From the NCBI GenBank assembly GCA_964384675.1, contig CAYLNK010000295.1:1-8587 (forward strand): a stretch of DNA of 8,587 nucleotides, given 5' to 3'. This document shows, one piece after another, positions 1 through 6,934 of this stretch. The notes under the pieces were generated by a model, which saw only the letters and a program-made list of their open reading frames with translations, was not told the origin of the DNA and did not search any database. This stretch comes from CAYLNK01 sp964384675 (GTDB taxonomy: Bacteria; Acidobacteriota; Thermoanaerobaculia; UBA5066). The stretch's first letter is position 1. Each line of letters starts with the position of its first letter. A program made the translations under genes and the position numbers.

Positions 1-733
1 GACGCGCAACGGGCTCGAGGCCGCCCGCCAGCTGGCCGCGGGCCTCGCCGCCGCCGGCGTGGAGGTGATCTCCGGCTTCGCTCGCGGGATCGACGCGGCG
101 GCGCACCGCGCCGTCCTCGACGCTGGAGGGATCACCCACGCCGTCCTCGGCTGCGGCGTCGACGTGCTCTACCCGCCCGAGCAGAAGGGTCTCCTCGCCG
201 AGCTGCTCGCCCGCGGAACCGCGCTGTCGGAGCTGCCGATGGGGACGACACCGCAGCCGTTCCACTTCCCGATCCGGAACCGCCTCATCGCCGGCCTGTC
301 CCGGATCACCCTCGTGGTGGAGGCCGCCGAGAAGAGCGGCTCGCTCATCACGGCGCGCTACGCCGTCGACTACGGACGGGACGTCGCGGCGGTGCCGGGC
401 TCGATCCTCTCGCCCCTCGCCGCCGGCTCCAACGCGCTCCTGAAGGACGGAGCGATCCTGGTGCGAAGCGTCGACGACCTCCTCTCCGAGCTGCCGGGCG
501 GGCTCGTCCCGCGGCGGGCCGCGCCGGCCCCGGCACCGGACCTCGACCCCGATGCCCGGACGGTCTGGGAGGCGCTCGACGAGGCGGAGGGGCGGGACGG
601 CGACGAGCTCGAGCTGGCGACGAGCCTCGGGGCGAGCCGCCTGGCCGCCGCACTCCTGCTCCTGGAGCTCGAGGGGCTCGCCGAAGCCCTCCCGGGGGCG
701 GTCTTCGTGAGGTCGAAAAGGCGGGGGTCTTGA
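1..733 (+). CDS. dprA: DNA-processing protein DprA (Smf family), 5'-truncated
   Basis: The reading frame is open from the window edge (first full codon at 2) to TGA at 731-733, so the true start lies outside. DprA binds incoming single-stranded DNA in the cytoplasm and loads RecA in natural transformation and recombination. The visible part covers most of the Rossmann-like core: SGFARGIDAAAH, the YPPEQ segment, FPIRNRLIAGLS, the VVEAAEKSGSLITA stretch and the AVPGS motif are the family's signature blocks in the usual order. A Pro/Ala-rich linker (about 510-545) leads to a C-terminal winged-helix-like domain (ARTVWEAL to the LELEGLAEALPG segment). The N-terminal SAM-like domain is missing because of the window cut, not because of gene decay. 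topA follows after 24 bases, matching the common dprA-topA pairing. Family assignment is very firm; any role in competence cannot be judged from here. Confidence 0.96.
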   Translation, partial: TRNGLEAARQLAAGLAAAGVEVISGFARGIDAAAHRAVLDAGGITHAVLGCGVDVLYPPEQKGLLAELLARGTALSELPMGTTPQPFHFPIRNRLIAGLSRITLVVEAAEKSGSLITARYAVDYGRDVAAVPGSILSPLAAGSNALLKDGAILVRSVDDLLSELPGGLVPRRAAPAPAPDLDPDARTVWEALDEAEGRDGDELELATSLGASRLAAALLLLELEGLAEALPGAVFVRSKRRGS

Positions 734-757
734 CACCCGTGGCATCGTGACGGCCCC

Positions 758-3403
758 ATGGGGAAGTCACTCGTCATCGTCGAATCCCCCGCCAAGGCGG
801 CCACGCTCTCGAAGTTTCTCGGGCGGGACTTCACCGTCCTGGCCAGCTATGGCCACGTCCGGGATCTCCCCAAGAAGGGGATCTCCATCGATCGGGAGAA
901 CGGCTACGAGCCGACCTACGAGCTCCTCCCCGGCAAGCAGCGGACCATCGCCGACCTGAAGAAGGCGGCGGCGCACGCCGACGACATCTACCTGGCCGCC
1001 GACCCCGACCGCGAGGGGGAGGCGATCTGCTGGCACCTCGAAGAGGTGCTGCGGCCGGGGGCGCCGAGCGCTCGCTTCCACCGCGCCGAGTTCCACGAGA
1101 TCACGAAGTCGGCGGTCACCAGGGCCGTCGCGAGCCCCGGCGAGATCGATCGCGACCGGGTGAACGCCCAGCAGGCGCGCCGGATCATCGACCGGCTCGT
1201 CGGCTACGAGGTGTCGGACCTCCTCTGGTCCAAGGTGTGGCGCGGCCTCTCCGCCGGCCGGGTCCAGACCGTGGCGCTCCGGATCATCGTGGAGCGGGAG
1301 ACGGCACGCGAGGCGTTCGTCCCGGTCCCGTACCACTCGGTACCGGTCACGCTCTCCCATTCGGGGACGGCGTTCCCGGCGCGCCTCGCCGTCTGGAGCG
1401 GCGAGAAGCTCCGCTTCGACGGGACGGATCCGCGCCTGGCCACGGCGGAGGCGGCCGCCGAGGCCGCCGCGTTCGTCTCGGGCTCGACGCTCTCGGTCGC
1501 GTCGGTCGAGGCCCGCGAGCGGAAGGCGGGCGCTCCGCCGCCGTTCACCACGTCGAAGCTGCAGCAGGGGGCCGCCCGCGCCCTCGGCTTCTCCGTCCGC
1601 CGCACGATGCAGATCGCCCAGCGCCTCTACGAGGGGAAGGCGATCGGCGGGCGGGGCACGGTCGGCCTCATCACCTACATGAGGACCGACTCGACACGCA
1701 CGGCCGAGGAGGCCCTGGTCGCGGTCCGCGAGCACATCCTGACGACCTACGGCGCGGGGGCGCTTCCCTCCGAGGCGCGCCGCTTCCGCCAGAAGAAGGA
1801 CGCCCAGGACGCCCACGAGGCGATCCGACCCACCACGCTCGATCTCCCGCCGGAGGCGGTCGCGGGCTACCTCCAGCCGGAGGAGCTGAAGCTGTACCGC
1901 CTGATCTGGAGCCGCTTCGTCGCGTCCCAGATGAACCCCTCGGTGAGCGAGGTCACGACGGTGGACCTCGAGGCGCGCAACGGCCTCCAGACGGCCGGGC
2001 TGCGGGCGTCGGGCACCGTGCTCAAGGACCCGGGCTGGCTCCGGGTCTACGGCCAGCTGGCCGAGGGCGAGGAGCGGCTCGAGACCGAGGAGAACGGGGA
2101 CGGGGACGAGGAGAACGGCAAGGTGCGGCTCCCGGCGCTGGCCGAGGGAGACCTCCCGACGCTGGTCGACGTGAGGGCCGAGGCGCACGAGACCCAGCCG
2201 CCCCCCCGCTTCAACGAAGCGTCGCTCGTGAAGTTCCTCGAGGAGAACGGCATCGGACGGCCCTCCACCTACGCCGAGATCCTCCGGAAGATCGAGGACC
2301 GCGAGTACGTGCGGAAGAAGGACCGCCGCTTCACCCCCACGATGCTCGGGCGGCTGATCGTCGACCTGATGCGTGAGGGCTTCGACGACTTCTTCCAGAC
2401 CGAGTACACGGCCCGGATGGAGGAGGAGCTGGACGAGGTCGAGGAAGGGAAGCTCGACTGGAGGAAGGCCCTCGCCGAGTTCGACGGCAAGTTCGTGAAG
2501 GACCGCGAGCAGGCCAAGAAGAAGATGGTGTCGATCAAGGCGGGGCTGCTCCTCGCCGACGTCAGGAAGCGCTTCATCGACTTCCGGCTCACGAACGACC
2601 CTGGCGACAGCTGTCCGAAGAGCGGCCACCCGCTGAAGCTCCGGATGGGGAAGGCGGGCCTCTTCATCGCCTGCGCCGGCTACCCGGAGTGCGAGTTCAC
2701 CGTCGACATCCCCGAGCCCGAGGAGGACGAGATCGACGTCTCGGAGCTCGAGGGGCAGACCTGCGAGGAGTGCGGGAGCCCGATGAAGCTCCGCACCGGC
2801 CGCGACGGCTCGGCGTTCCTCGGCTGCACCGCCTACCCGGCGTGCCGTTCGACGATGGCCGTCAAGGTGGCGGGCGGGAAGGCCGAGGCGCGCCCCGACG
2901 TGCCGACCGGCGCCCCGTGCCCCAATTGCGCGAGCCCTCTGGTGACGCGGCACGGCCGCTTCGGCGACTACGTCGCCTGCTCGAACTATCCGGCGTGCCG
3001 CTACCGGCCCCCGAAGGCCGTCACCACCACCGGGGTGAGCTGCCCGCAGTGCAAGACCGGCGAGGTGCTGGTGCGGAAGGGCCGCTTCGGCCCCTTCTAC
3101 GGCTGCTCGAACTATCCGGCGTGCGAGAAGAACCTGAAGGCCCGGCCCGTCCCGAAGGCGTGCCCCTCGTGCGGGGCGCCGTACCTCCTGGTGCGCGACC
3201 GCAAGGCCGGCCCGTTCTACGTCTGCGACGACGAGGCGTGCGAGTTCGACGCCCCGGCCGGCGACCTCTCGCTGTACGAGCCGCGCACCCGCGTGCCGGA
3301 GGAGGCGCTGGCCGCCGCCCTCGCCGCGGCCTCGGCCCCGCAGAAGAAGGCCGCGAAGAAGACGAGAAGCGCGTCGAAGAGCAAGGCCGCGGCCTCGGCC
3401 TAG
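758..3403 (+). CDS. topA: Type IA DNA topoisomerase I
   Basis: Relaxes negatively supercoiled DNA by single-strand passage in the cytoplasm. Length is 881 aa, similar to E. coli TopA (865 aa). The TOPRIM domain opens with VIVESPAKA (E9) and has the acidic triad DPDREGE (D82, D84, E86). Core motifs include SAGRVQTVALR, GLITYMRTDST with catalytic Tyr307, DAHEAIRPT, and FNEASLVKFLEENGIGRPSTYA. A short acidic, low-complexity insert lies near residues 434-456. The C-terminus carries five zinc-ribbon units: C619/S622/C639/C645, C669/C672/C690/C696, C721/C724/C741/C747, C762/C765/C783/C789 and C802/C805/C823/C828. The first lacks one cysteine. A Lys/Ala/Ser-rich basic tail (from about 855) probably adds DNA binding. 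ATG 758 is the only in-frame start after the dprA stop (same frame), although no strong Shine-Dalgarno precedes it. Probably co-transcribed with dprA. Confidence 0.98.
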   Translation: MGKSLVIVESPAKAATLSKFLGRDFTVLASYGHVRDLPKKGISIDRENGYEPTYELLPGKQRTIADLKKAAAHADDIYLAADPDREGEAICWHLEEVLRPGAPSARFHRAEFHEITKSAVTRAVASPGEIDRDRVNAQQARRIIDRLVGYEVSDLLWSKVWRGLSAGRVQTVALRIIVERETAREAFVPVPYHSVPVTLSHSGTAFPARLAVWSGEKLRFDGTDPRLATAEAAAEAAAFVSGSTLSVASVEARERKAGAPPPFTTSKLQQGAARALGFSVRRTMQIAQRLYEGKAIGGRGTVGLITYMRTDSTRTAEEALVAVREHILTTYGAGALPSEARRFRQKKDAQDAHEAIRPTTLDLPPEAVAGYLQPEELKLYRLIWSRFVASQMNPSVSEVTTVDLEARNGLQTAGLRASGTVLKDPGWLRVYGQLAEGEERLETEENGDGDEENGKVRLPALAEGDLPTLVDVRAEAHETQPPPRFNEASLVKFLEENGIGRPSTYAEILRKIEDREYVRKKDRRFTPTMLGRLIVDLMREGFDDFFQTEYTARMEEELDEVEEGKLDWRKALAEFDGKFVKDREQAKKKMVSIKAGLLLADVRKRFIDFRLTNDPGDSCPKSGHPLKLRMGKAGLFIACAGYPECEFTVDIPEPEEDEIDVSELEGQTCEECGSPMKLRTGRDGSAFLGCTAYPACRSTMAVKVAGGKAEARPDVPTGAPCPNCASPLVTRHGRFGDYVACSNYPACRYRPPKAVTTTGVSCPQCKTGEVLVRKGRFGPFYGCSNYPACEKNLKARPVPKACPSCGAPYLLVRDRKAGPFYVCDDEACEFDAPAGDLSLYEPRTRVPEEALAAALAAASAPQKKAAKKTRSASKSKAAASA
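2977..3124 (+). repeat. Intragenic zinc-ribbon duplication in topA
   Basis: A 22-base exact repeat occurs at 2977-2998 and 3103-3124, 126 bases (42 codons) apart and in the same codon phase. It encodes CSNYPAC in ribbons 3 and 4. A second shared block, GGCCGCTTCGGC, precedes each copy. Both copies use TAT for tyrosine, although TAC dominates this gene, so shared descent by duplication or gene conversion is more likely than independent convergence. Confidence 0.85.
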
Positions 3404-3405
3404 GA

Positions 3406-4308
3406 TCAGACCTCCAGCCACCCCTCCATCATCTTCACGCCCCCACCGGCCACGCGGACGCCCGTCGGCGCGCCGGAGGCGTCCAGGATCGCCTCGACCT
3501 CCAGCTCCGAGTCCCGTCCCATCTCGCACCCCTGGTCGATGTAGAAGCGCGTCGATCCCGCGGGGAGCGCGCGGTGGAGCGCCAGGTAGACGCCGAGCGG
3601 CCCCGCCGCCGAGCCGGTGGCCGGGTCCTCCGGAATGCCGGCGCCGGGGCAGAACGCCCGGGCCCGGATCCGCCCCTCGGCGAACGCGAAGAGGTAGATC
3701 CCGAGGACGTCCAGCTCCCGCTCGACGAGAGCCAGGACGCGCGGGTCGGCGTCGGCGCGCGACACGAGGTCGACGGACGGGAGCGGCAGCATCAGGAAGC
3801 GGTTGCCGGTCGAGACGGGCTGGACCGGAAGCGGCCCGCCCAGGAGCGCCTCGTACGGGACGTCGATCCCGGAGGCGATCTTCCCGAGGAGCTCGCGGCT
3901 CGTCACCGGGTCGCCCCAGGCGGGTGCCCCCTGCTCCATCCGGATCCGCCTGACCCTGCCTTCCGAGCGGATCAGGTCGAGTTTCAGCGGCCCGAAGCCG
4001 ACCTCTATGGTGATCGACTCCTCGCCCCCCACACCCACCTTGCCGAGCCAGGCCATGGCCAGGGCCGTGCCGACCGTCGGGTGTCCGGCGTACGGGATCT
4101 CCTTCAGCGGTACGAACGTCCGCTGCCGGTACGCGTGCCGCGGGTCGTCGGGCGGCAGGACGAACGTCGACTCGGAGTAGTTGATCTCGCGGGCGATCGC
4201 CTGCATCTGCCCGCTCGTCAGGCCCCGTGCGTCCGGGACGACGAGGAGCGGATTCCCGCGGAACGGCGTGTCGGTGAAGACGTCGAGGGTGAGGAAGTCG
4301 ACGCGCAT
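3406..4308 (-). CDS. PhzF-family epimerase/isomerase
   Basis: 300 aa, the usual length for the PhzC/PhzF fold, a diaminopimelate-epimerase-like double barrel. Visible family blocks are LDVFTDTPFRGNPLLVV at the N-terminus, NYSESTFV with E46, PYAGHPTVGTA with H76, and EDPATGSAAGPLGVYL with D228 and S233. These correspond to the catalytic Glu45, His74, Asp208 and Ser213 of Pseudomonas PhzF, so the active site looks complete. PhzF itself isomerises trans-2,3-dihydro-3-hydroxyanthranilate in phenazine synthesis, but no other phenazine genes are present. Most relatives have unknown substrates, so no pathway is assigned. No signal peptide is visible, so it is probably cytoplasmic. ATG 4306-4308 puts the conserved N-terminal strand right at the start; no strong ribosome-binding site is seen. 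It lies 57 bases downstream of the methyltransferase on the same strand and ends two bases from the topA stop. Confidence 0.95.
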   Translation of the reverse strand: MRVDFLTLDVFTDTPFRGNPLLVVPDARGLTSGQMQAIAREINYSESTFVLPPDDPRHAYRQRTFVPLKEIPYAGHPTVGTALAMAWLGKVGVGGEESITIEVGFGPLKLDLIRSEGRVRRIRMEQGAPAWGDPVTSRELLGKIASGIDVPYEALLGGPLPVQPVSTGNRFLMLPLPSVDLVSRADADPRVLALVERELDVLGIYLFAFAEGRIRARAFCPGAGIPEDPATGSAAGPLGVYLALHRALPAGSTRFYIDQGCEMGRDSELEVEAILDASGAPTGVRVAGGGVKMMEGWLEV

Positions 4309-4333
4309 ACCGTCACGCTACCGCGGCGCCGGG

Positions 4334-4349
4334 TCCGGCGCGCGCCGGA
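4334..4349. repeat. 16-base perfect palindrome between methyltransferase and PhzF genes
   Basis: TCCGGCGCGCGCCGGA reads identically on both strands and could fold as a 6-bp GC stem with a GCGC loop. It sits in the 57-base gap (4309-4365) between two leftward genes. No T-tract follows it on either strand, so it is not a canonical intrinsic terminator. It could be a dyad protein site, an mRNA-processing hairpin, or chance in very GC-rich DNA. Confidence 0.4.
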
Positions 4350-4365
4350 GCCCATCCAAGACGGC

Positions 4366-5073
4366 CTACGGACGGACGGCACGCAGGCAGGTGCGGAACC
4401 GGCACCCGGGCTTCGCCGGGAACGCCCGGTCGACCGCGCCGAGCACCGGATACGGGCTCGCCGAGAAGAACAGCTCGTCGAGCGAGAAGCCGGCCGTCGC
4501 CACGAGCTCCACGACCCGGGCCGCCCGACGCACCGCGATGTGGTCCGGCTGCTGGAGACGCGGGAAGCGGGCCTTCAGCCGCTCCGCCCAGTGGTCGAGG
4601 TTGGGCGTGTAGAGCGCGAGCGCCCCGCCCGGGGCGAGGAGCCGGCGCGCCTCGGCGAAGGCGGGCGCGAGGACGCCGTCCTCGACGTGCTCCACGAAGT
4701 CGGCGAGGAGGACGACGTCGAAGGAGCCCGCCGGCAGGTCCCACAGCTGCCGGGCGTCGGCCAGCTCGAACCGCACGTTCGAGATCCCGCGCGCCATCGC
4801 CTCCTCGCGGGCCGCCTCGATCGCCGCCTGGGCGGCGTCGATCCCGACCACCGACTTCACCCGCGGGGCGAAGAAGAACGCCGTGTCGCCACGGGCGCAG
4901 CCCATCTCGAGGAGCCGCGTTGCCGACGTCGGCCGCACCAGACGGATCAGCGCCGCGTCCCGCTCCTCGTATTTCCGCCGGTTCCGCAGGAACCAGTGAG
5001 GCCGGTACATGCGGGCGTAATACTCCGGCCCGTAGACCGCGGCGTTCGGGGCGAAGTCGTCGGGAGAGCCCAT
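4366..5073 (-). CDS. Class I SAM-dependent methyltransferase
   Basis: 235 aa, of the Methyltransf_11/25-like type, transferring a methyl group from S-adenosylmethionine to an unknown acceptor. The SAM-binding motif I is LLEMGCARG (residues 54-62). An acidic residue closing the second strand (D79 in VVGID) would contact the ribose. DVVLLADFVEHVED (119-132) and the post-motif LLAPGGALAL (145-154) follow, in the order expected of the fold. The N-terminal YGPEYYARMYRPHWFLRNRRKYEERD segment is probably a cap or substrate region. ATG 5073 was chosen because the open frame further upstream (to 5400) lies antisense to no known domain and is covered by the better-supported membrane protein gene in another frame. 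That gene ends 20 bases upstream, which suggests coupling in an operon. The nearby divergent glycan genes make a sugar or lipid acceptor possible, but this is inference only. Confidence 0.9.
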   Translation of the reverse strand: MGSPDDFAPNAAVYGPEYYARMYRPHWFLRNRRKYEERDAALIRLVRPTSATRLLEMGCARGDTAFFFAPRVKSVVGIDAAQAAIEAAREEAMARGISNVRFELADARQLWDLPAGSFDVVLLADFVEHVEDGVLAPAFAEARRLLAPGGALALYTPNLDHWAERLKARFPRLQQPDHIAVRRAARVVELVATAGFSLDELFFSASPYPVLGAVDRAFPAKPGCRFRTCLRAVRP

Positions 5074-5093
5074 CGCGGCGGATCGTCGCACGC

Positions 5094-5444
5094 TCAACCG
5101 TGCCGGGCGCGCCAGAAGAGCCAGGCGCCGAGCCCGACGGCGAGCCCGCAGACGAGGGTCGCCCCGAAGAGCCCACGGTCGCGCGCGTCCCGGCCCAGGG
5201 CGAGCCCCAGCGCGCTCGCGAGCGCGATCCCCGCGCCGGCCACGCCCAGGGTCGCGATCCCGCGCTCGGGGCGGAACACCGCGAAGACGGCCGCCAAGCA
5301 GCTGGCCAGGGAGAAGAGGAGGAGCGCCGTCGAGGCAGGCAGGATCCTGCGGCGCGCGCCGACACCGCTGCCGGCGGCGATCGCGAAGGAGAGGGCGCAC
5401 GCGGTGAAGCCGGCGATCATGGCGAGGGTGAGCGCGACGGCCAT
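5094..5444 (-). CDS. Small predicted four-helix integral membrane protein, unknown function
   Basis: 116 aa; I do not recognise the family. Four hydrophobic stretches fit membrane helices at about residues 3-24, 34-57, 62-84 and 91-112. They are separated by short loops with positive charges (GARRR after the first, GRDARDR after the third, WRARHG at the C-terminus), which would place those ends in the cytoplasm by the positive-inside rule. Third codon positions are almost all G or C, as in neighbouring genes, which supports a real gene over a shadow frame. ATG 5444 has no ATG, GTG or TTG in frame just upstream; a GAGGG sits about 16 bases away, too far for a good ribosome-binding site. It is first in the leftward run and ends 20 bases before the methyltransferase gene. 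No enzymatic motif is visible. Confidence 0.72.
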   Translation of the reverse strand: MAVALTLAMIAGFTACALSFAIAAGSGVGARRRILPASTALLLFSLASCLAAVFAVFRPERGIATLGVAGAGIALASALGLALGRDARDRGLFGATLVCGLAVGLGAWLFWRARHG

Positions 5445-5516
5445 CGGCGCGGGAGTGTGCGCCCTCGGCGCCGACCCGGGAAGCCCGACCGGGCCCGCGC
5501 CGCGCCTCGGCCGGCG

Positions 5517-5522
5517 GTTATA
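5517..5522 (-). promoter_or_regulatory. -10-like hexamer for the leftward gene run
   Basis: On the minus strand this reads TATAAC, five of six matches to TATAAT, about 73 bases before the ATG of the membrane protein gene. No good -35 box lies at the usual spacing. It overlaps the plus-strand hexamer at 5519-5524. AT-rich sequence is rare in this gap, which makes the match more notable, but it is a prediction only. Confidence 0.35.
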
Positions 5523-5524
5523 GT
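5519..5524 (+). promoter_or_regulatory. -10-like hexamer before the sugar transferase gene
   Basis: TATAGT matches TATAAT at five of six positions. It lies in the 121-base divergent gap (5445-5565), with 41 bases between it and the GTG start. A transcript would begin near 5531, giving a leader of about 35 bases. No TTGACA-like -35 is found 16-18 bases upstream. Confidence 0.4.
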
Positions 5525-5565
5525 CGCCGCGTCGTGGCCGCGGACATCGACGAGGCGGGCCGCCC

Positions 5566-6909
5566 GTGACGCACAGCCGGCTGGCGGAGCGGATGTTCCT
5601 GCTGGTGGACGTCGTCGTGCTCCTTCTCTCGATGCTGGCCGCCTACGGGCTGCGCGAGAACCTGCTCGCCTACACCCCGGGGCTCAGGCCCGCCGCTCCC
5701 ACCTGGGACTACGTCCGCCTCCTCCTGATCTTCGTCCCGACCTGGGCGTGGTGCGCGAGCCGCCCGGGGCTCTACCGGGTCGAAACCCTGAACCGGCCGT
5801 TCTTCGACTCGATCCGGGCGCTCATCGTGACCCAGACCTGGGGGATCGCCGCCCTCGCCGTCGCGCTCGTAATCGTGCAGGTCGAGCTGAACCGCTCGTT
5901 CCTGGCCCTCTTCGTCGTCATCTCGACCGTGCTCCTCCTCGTCGCGATCCTCTTCGAGCGCCTCTGGCTCCGCGCCAGCCGGGGCCGGAACCTCGCCCTG
6001 GTCGTGGGACCGCGGGACCCCGAGGTCGAGGGGGAGTTCGAGCGCCTCCGCGCCACGCTGGTCGAATGGCTCGAGACCGTGGACCCGGAAGTCCTCAGGC
6101 GGCGCCTCCACCAGGGCGGCGCCGACGAGGTCGTCGTCTCCGCGGCGATCCCGCGTTCCCACCTCCCCGACCTGCTCCGCGTCTGCGAGGACGTCGGCAT
6201 TCCCGCGCGCGTGCGCATGGACCGCGTGGAGCCCGACCTGCCCCGCCCCCGGGCCGAGCTGGTCGGGCCGACCCTCTACCTCCTCTACCAGAAGTCCCAG
6301 CCCGACCGGCCGGCGCTCCTGATCAAGGCGATCCTCGACCGGCTGCTCGCGGGAGCCGGGCTCGTCGCGCTGGCCCCTCTGATGGCGGCGACCGCCGTCC
6401 TCGTGCGGCTCACGTCTCCCGGTCCCGCCCTCTTCGTCCAGCAGCGCGGCGGACTGAACGGCCGCCCGTTCCCGATGCTGAAGTTCCGGACGATGAGGGA
6501 GGGCGCCGAGGCGGATCGGGATCGGCTCCTGGGAGCCAACGAGATGGACGGCCCGGTCTTCAAGATCACGAACGACCCGCGGGTCACCCCGATCGGACGC
6601 CTGCTGCGCCGGACGAGCCTCGACGAGCTGCCGCAGCTGATCAACGTCCTGCTGGGACAGATGAGCCTCGTCGGGCCGCGGCCGCTCCCCCTGGTGGAGA
6701 CCCGGGAGCTCGCCGGCTCCCATCGGCGCCGCCTCAGCATGCGGCCCGGGATCACCTGCCTCTGGCAGGTGAGCGGACGGAACGACCTGACGTTCCGGGA
6801 GTGGATGGCGCTCGACCTCCAGTACGTCGACAACTGGAGCCTCTCCCTCGATCTCGCCATCCTCCTCCGCACCATCCCGGCGCTTCTCTCCGGGCGCGGC
6901 GCGCGGTAG
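5566..6909 (+). CDS. Polyprenyl-phosphate sugar-1-phosphate transferase (PGT initiating glycan assembly)
   Basis: 447 aa membrane enzyme that transfers a sugar-1-phosphate from a nucleotide sugar to undecaprenyl phosphate, the first step of exopolysaccharide or O-antigen repeat-unit synthesis. The N-terminal half has hydrophobic segments at about 10-27, 48-65, 87-107 and 112-131, with RPGLYR at 66-71. A shortened Rossmann-like middle region (about 143-216) follows. The C-terminal Bac_transf domain (from about 250) has a hydrophobic, probably membrane-inserted helix ending in SPGPALFVQQRGG, then KFRTM (306-310), the D353-E354 dyad in SLDELPQL (the PglC-type catalytic pair), MSLVGPRPLP, and RPGITCLWQVSGR. 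Sugar specificity cannot be read from the sequence. GTG 5566 is the start because an in-frame TAG lies at 5521-5523 and no other start intervenes; GAGG at 5552-5555 is a plausible ribosome-binding site. The next gene begins 25 bases downstream. Confidence 0.94.
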   Translation: MTHSRLAERMFLLVDVVVLLLSMLAAYGLRENLLAYTPGLRPAAPTWDYVRLLLIFVPTWAWCASRPGLYRVETLNRPFFDSIRALIVTQTWGIAALAVALVIVQVELNRSFLALFVVISTVLLLVAILFERLWLRASRGRNLALVVGPRDPEVEGEFERLRATLVEWLETVDPEVLRRRLHQGGADEVVVSAAIPRSHLPDLLRVCEDVGIPARVRMDRVEPDLPRPRAELVGPTLYLLYQKSQPDRPALLIKAILDRLLAGAGLVALAPLMAATAVLVRLTSPGPALFVQQRGGLNGRPFPMLKFRTMREGAEADRDRLLGANEMDGPVFKITNDPRVTPIGRLLRRTSLDELPQLINVLLGQMSLVGPRPLPLVETRELAGSHRRRLSMRPGITCLWQVSGRNDLTFREWMALDLQYVDNWSLSLDLAILLRTIPALLSGRGAR

Positions 6910-6913
6910 GACC

Positions 6914-6919
6914 TAGACT
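6914..6919 (+). promoter_or_regulatory. TAGACT -10-like hexamer before the epimerase gene
   Basis: TAGACT keeps the T1, A2, A4 and T6 positions of TATAAT. It starts four bases after the sugar transferase stop. A start site about seven bases downstream would fall at the GGAGG, giving a leader of only about 9 bases. No -35 is recognisable. The same hexamer occurs before the next gene at 8015. Confidence 0.3.
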
Positions 6920-6925
6920 CGGCTC

Positions 6926-6930
6926 GGAGG
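6926..6930 (+). promoter_or_regulatory. Shine-Dalgarno that fixes the TTG start
   Basis: GGAGG lies four bases before TTG 6935 and is the only strong ribosome-binding site near the N-terminus of the epimerase. TTG places the nucleotide-binding strand RYLVTG directly after the initiator, as in other members of the family, so the rare start codon is credible. Confidence 0.65.
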
Positions 6931-6934
6931 CCCC

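Noticed and set aside
730..735. TTGACA overlapping the dprA stop codon, as a -35 box for topA
   Set aside because: No -10-like hexamer lies 16-18 bases downstream, where the topA start codon already begins; a chance match at a TGA stop is more likely.
2067..2125. Acidic GAG/GAC-rich repeat inside topA as a possible microsatellite or insertion
   Set aside because: A short acidic linker at this place is common in bacterial TopA proteins, the reading frame is kept, and the repeat is imperfect.
767..3529. 920-residue open frame antisense to topA
   Set aside because: It lies opposite a gene with unmistakable TopA motifs throughout, has a biased Arg/Gly/Leu/Ala composition and shows no domain. 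It is a by-product of GC-rich codon use.
3406..4308. Evidence for a phenazine biosynthesis cluster
   Set aside because: Only the PhzF-like gene is present; its neighbours have no phenazine role, and PhzF-fold proteins are widespread outside phenazine pathways.
5074..5400. N-terminal extension of the methyltransferase to a start at 5400
   Set aside because: The extension is Arg-rich and has no fold-like pattern, while another frame there encodes a coherent four-helix membrane protein ending just before ATG 5073.
2689..5523. 944-residue plus-strand open frame across the end of topA and the leftward genes
   Set aside because: Very Arg/Gly/Pro-rich with no recognisable fold, and it overlaps four better-supported genes on either strand.
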